Positions 13,311 to 14,477 of a stretch of DNA of 14,477 nucleotides are shown here, piece after piece (position 1 is the stretch's first letter; each line of letters begins with the position of its first letter). A program made the translations under genes and the position numbers. Source of the stretch: DAOUEX01 sp034430235 (lineage in GTDB: Bacteria; Chloroflexota; Anaerolineae; UBA2200); assembly GCA_964478075.1 (NCBI GenBank), contig CAYZGO010000049.1, positions 1 to 14,477 on the forward strand, given 5' to 3'. The notes under the pieces are model-generated. The model was not told where the DNA came from and did no database searches. It was given only the letters and a program-made list of their open reading frames with translations.

Positions 13311-14353
13311 CCGAGCACCCACAAGGCCTTCAAGGTCACCCATTTGCTGGGCTGGCCTTTCTTCTCCAGGTTTGCCTGCATCCGGCCGTAGGGGGTGGAC
13401 TCCAGCAGCCACTTTCCCTCGGGGGTCTGCTTCTCTCGCAATACCATCAGGGCATCCGCCCTCCGCTCGTCGTGGACACCCAGCCGCGTCAGCACCCACA
13501 GGCCGCGCAGGATGTTGTAGTTGTAGAACCAGGGGAAGGCCAATTTCAGCCAGTTGGGATTGATGACGCGGAAATCGTGGTGGTCGGCGCGGTAAAGACG
13601 ATGCATCAGCAGGAATTCGGCCGCTCGCGCCGCTGCTTCTTGCACCGCTGGCGGGCGTCTCTCTTCTGGGATCTCGCTGAAAGCCTCGAGGGGGCAGATG
13701 GAGCCGTACAAGCAAGAGTGCTTATCCCGGATATGCGCTTTCCAATCGGGGCACAGCCAGCCGCCGTCGGCGTTCTGGATGCTCACCAGCCAGTCCACGG
13801 CCCGCCACAGGCGTGGGTCGTCGCCGTACCCCAGGCGCAGCAGGGCAGCGACAACGTTGCCTGTCAGGCAGGAGAGGGTCATCTGGTGGATGAGGTCAGG
13901 GACAAAGACAGACTCGTCCGGTGTCTCCTTGCCTCGAGCCTTTCTCCTTTGCACGACATAATCATACTCGCGTCGTGCCCCCACTTCGCCGGTTTCAGCA
14001 AAGCCTCCATTTGGCTGTTGGAAGCGAAAGACGTACTCCACCGCTCGCTGTACCCGCTGGTCATCGCGGCGCAGTCCCAGGTGACCCAGCACCATTAGCG
14101 TCCAGTAGGTGGCCTTGTACTTGGGTTTGTAGGGGGTGGCCGCATCGCCCCAATGGCCGTCTGAAGCCTGCCGGGCGAAGACGCGTTGTGCTACCCGAGA
14201 GTGGGGGATGGCAGCCCGGGCAGCCTCGACCTCAGGGTCGTCCTCGGGCCGCCCTAGCAAATGGCGCAGCGTCAGGTAGCGCACCGAGGGGTTATCCGGC
14301 TCAAGGAGCCATGTGATAGGGTCTGCTTTCGCGACACTCTGCCGGTTTGTCAT
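13307..14353 (-). CDS. Squalene-cyclase/prenyltransferase-like alpha-alpha toroid protein, unknown function
   Basis: A 348-residue soluble protein with four QW-like repeats: RQASDGHWG (61-69), FQQPNGGF (111-118), IQNADGGW (192-199) and KQTPEGKW (308-315). These are typical of the alpha-alpha toroid of terpene cyclases and prenyltransferases. The opening DPITWLLEPDNPSVRYLTLRHLLG is familiar from Chloroflexota proteins sometimes labelled 'nitrogen fixation protein NifH'. There is no P-loop, so that label would be wrong. No DxDD or other cyclase motif is visible, but residues 201-220 gather C201, H207, D210, H212, C214 and C220, a possible metal site. The ATG at 14353 follows GGAGCAGG. The stop falls within a dispersed repeat. 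No pathway partner is visible. Confidence 0.85.
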   Translation of the reverse strand: MTNRQSVAKADPITWLLEPDNPSVRYLTLRHLLGRPEDDPEVEAARAAIPHSRVAQRVFARQASDGHWGDAATPYKPKYKATYWTLMVLGHLGLRRDDQRVQRAVEYVFRFQQPNGGFAETGEVGARREYDYVVQRRKARGKETPDESVFVPDLIHQMTLSCLTGNVVAALLRLGYGDDPRLWRAVDWLVSIQNADGGWLCPDWKAHIRDKHSCLYGSICPLEAFSEIPEERRPPAVQEAAARAAEFLLMHRLYRADHHDFRVINPNWLKLAFPWFYNYNILRGLWVLTRLGVHDERRADALMVLREKQTPEGKWLLESTPYGRMQANLEKKGQPSKWVTLKALWVLG

Positions 14354-14390
14354 TTTGCCTGCTCCTTGTGAAATCGTGTTTGTGTTTTCA

Positions 14391-14396
14391 ATTATA
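14391..14396 (-). promoter_or_regulatory. -10 box of the toroid-protein gene
   Basis: A perfect TATAAT on minus, about 38 bases before the ATG. The -35 position (TTTCAC, 17-base spacing) matches poorly, so an activator or extended element may be involved. Confidence 0.65.
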
Positions 14397-14428
14397 CCTC
14401 AAGCTGCGCCGCCGTGAAACAGGCCGAA

Positions 14429-14475
14429 TTGCCTCACGATAAATCTAACTTTGCGGGAATCGTTGCCTCATGATA
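14429..14475. repeat. Direct repeat TTGCCTCAYGATA (2 copies, 34-bp offset)
   Basis: TTGCCTCACGATA (14429-14441) and TTGCCTCATGATA (14463-14475) differ at one base. They lie upstream of the toroid-protein promoter at the window edge, where they could be operator sites or the first units of a longer array. Confidence 0.6.
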
Positions 14476-14477
14476 GA

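Noticed and set aside
13307..14353. NifH or other nitrogenase component
   Set aside because: No P-loop and no [4Fe-4S] ligand pattern; the QW-like repeats indicate a toroid fold.

Overview
The window is about 14.5 kb of fairly GC-rich bacterial DNA that most resembles an uncultured member of the Chloroflexota (Anaerolineae-like). This rests on a Gram-positive-type LexA box (GAAC-N4-GTTC), an isoleucine T-box leader, a type-2 (eukaryote-like) IleS, a squalene-cyclase-like toroid protein of a kind I associate with this phylum, and intergenic DNA full of heptamer arrays and small fold-back repeats. The taxonomic call is inference. No rRNA, tRNA, CRISPR array or intact transposase was seen.

Left part (1-5500, all genes on the minus strand). 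The first 66 bases are the start of a gene leaving the window, behind a near-consensus promoter with a perfect LexA-like palindrome over its start site. After a 600-bp repeat-rich gap come ileS (753-3932), a GxxExxY-family gene (4025-4423) and a GNAT acetyltransferase gene (4507-4980). Upstream of these lies an isoleucine T-box riboswitch with promoter, ATC specifier, T-box core and terminator (about 5201-5498). The T-box is therefore about 1.3 kb away from the synthetase it would be expected to control. The GxxExxY gene between them is bracketed by two 75-bp direct repeats (73/75 identical), each with terminal inverted repeats, exactly 490 bp apart.

Middle (5500-9270). A 92-residue single-pass membrane protein and an RluD-type pseudouridine synthase form a short minus-strand operon. 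Divergent from it is a HAD-family hydrolase gene on plus, which faces a type-I/II L-asparaginase gene on minus. The 415-bp convergent gap holds several perfect hairpins.

Right part (9270-14477). A full-length Smc gene and a squalene-cyclase-like toroid protein gene are both on minus. The smc gene is bracketed by arrays of clean 7-bp units. One array supplies the last six residues and the stop codon of Smc, and another supplies part of its promoter. The rluD and smc promoters share a TTGCC(T/A)-17-TATACT layout that places transcription start at or within a few bases of the ATG, so both mRNAs are probably leaderless.

The genes are mostly housekeeping (translation, rRNA modification, chromosome segregation, SOS). 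The unusual content is regulatory and repetitive: the displaced T-box, the repeat-flanked GxxExxY unit, the leaderless promoters and the heptamer arrays that run into gene ends.
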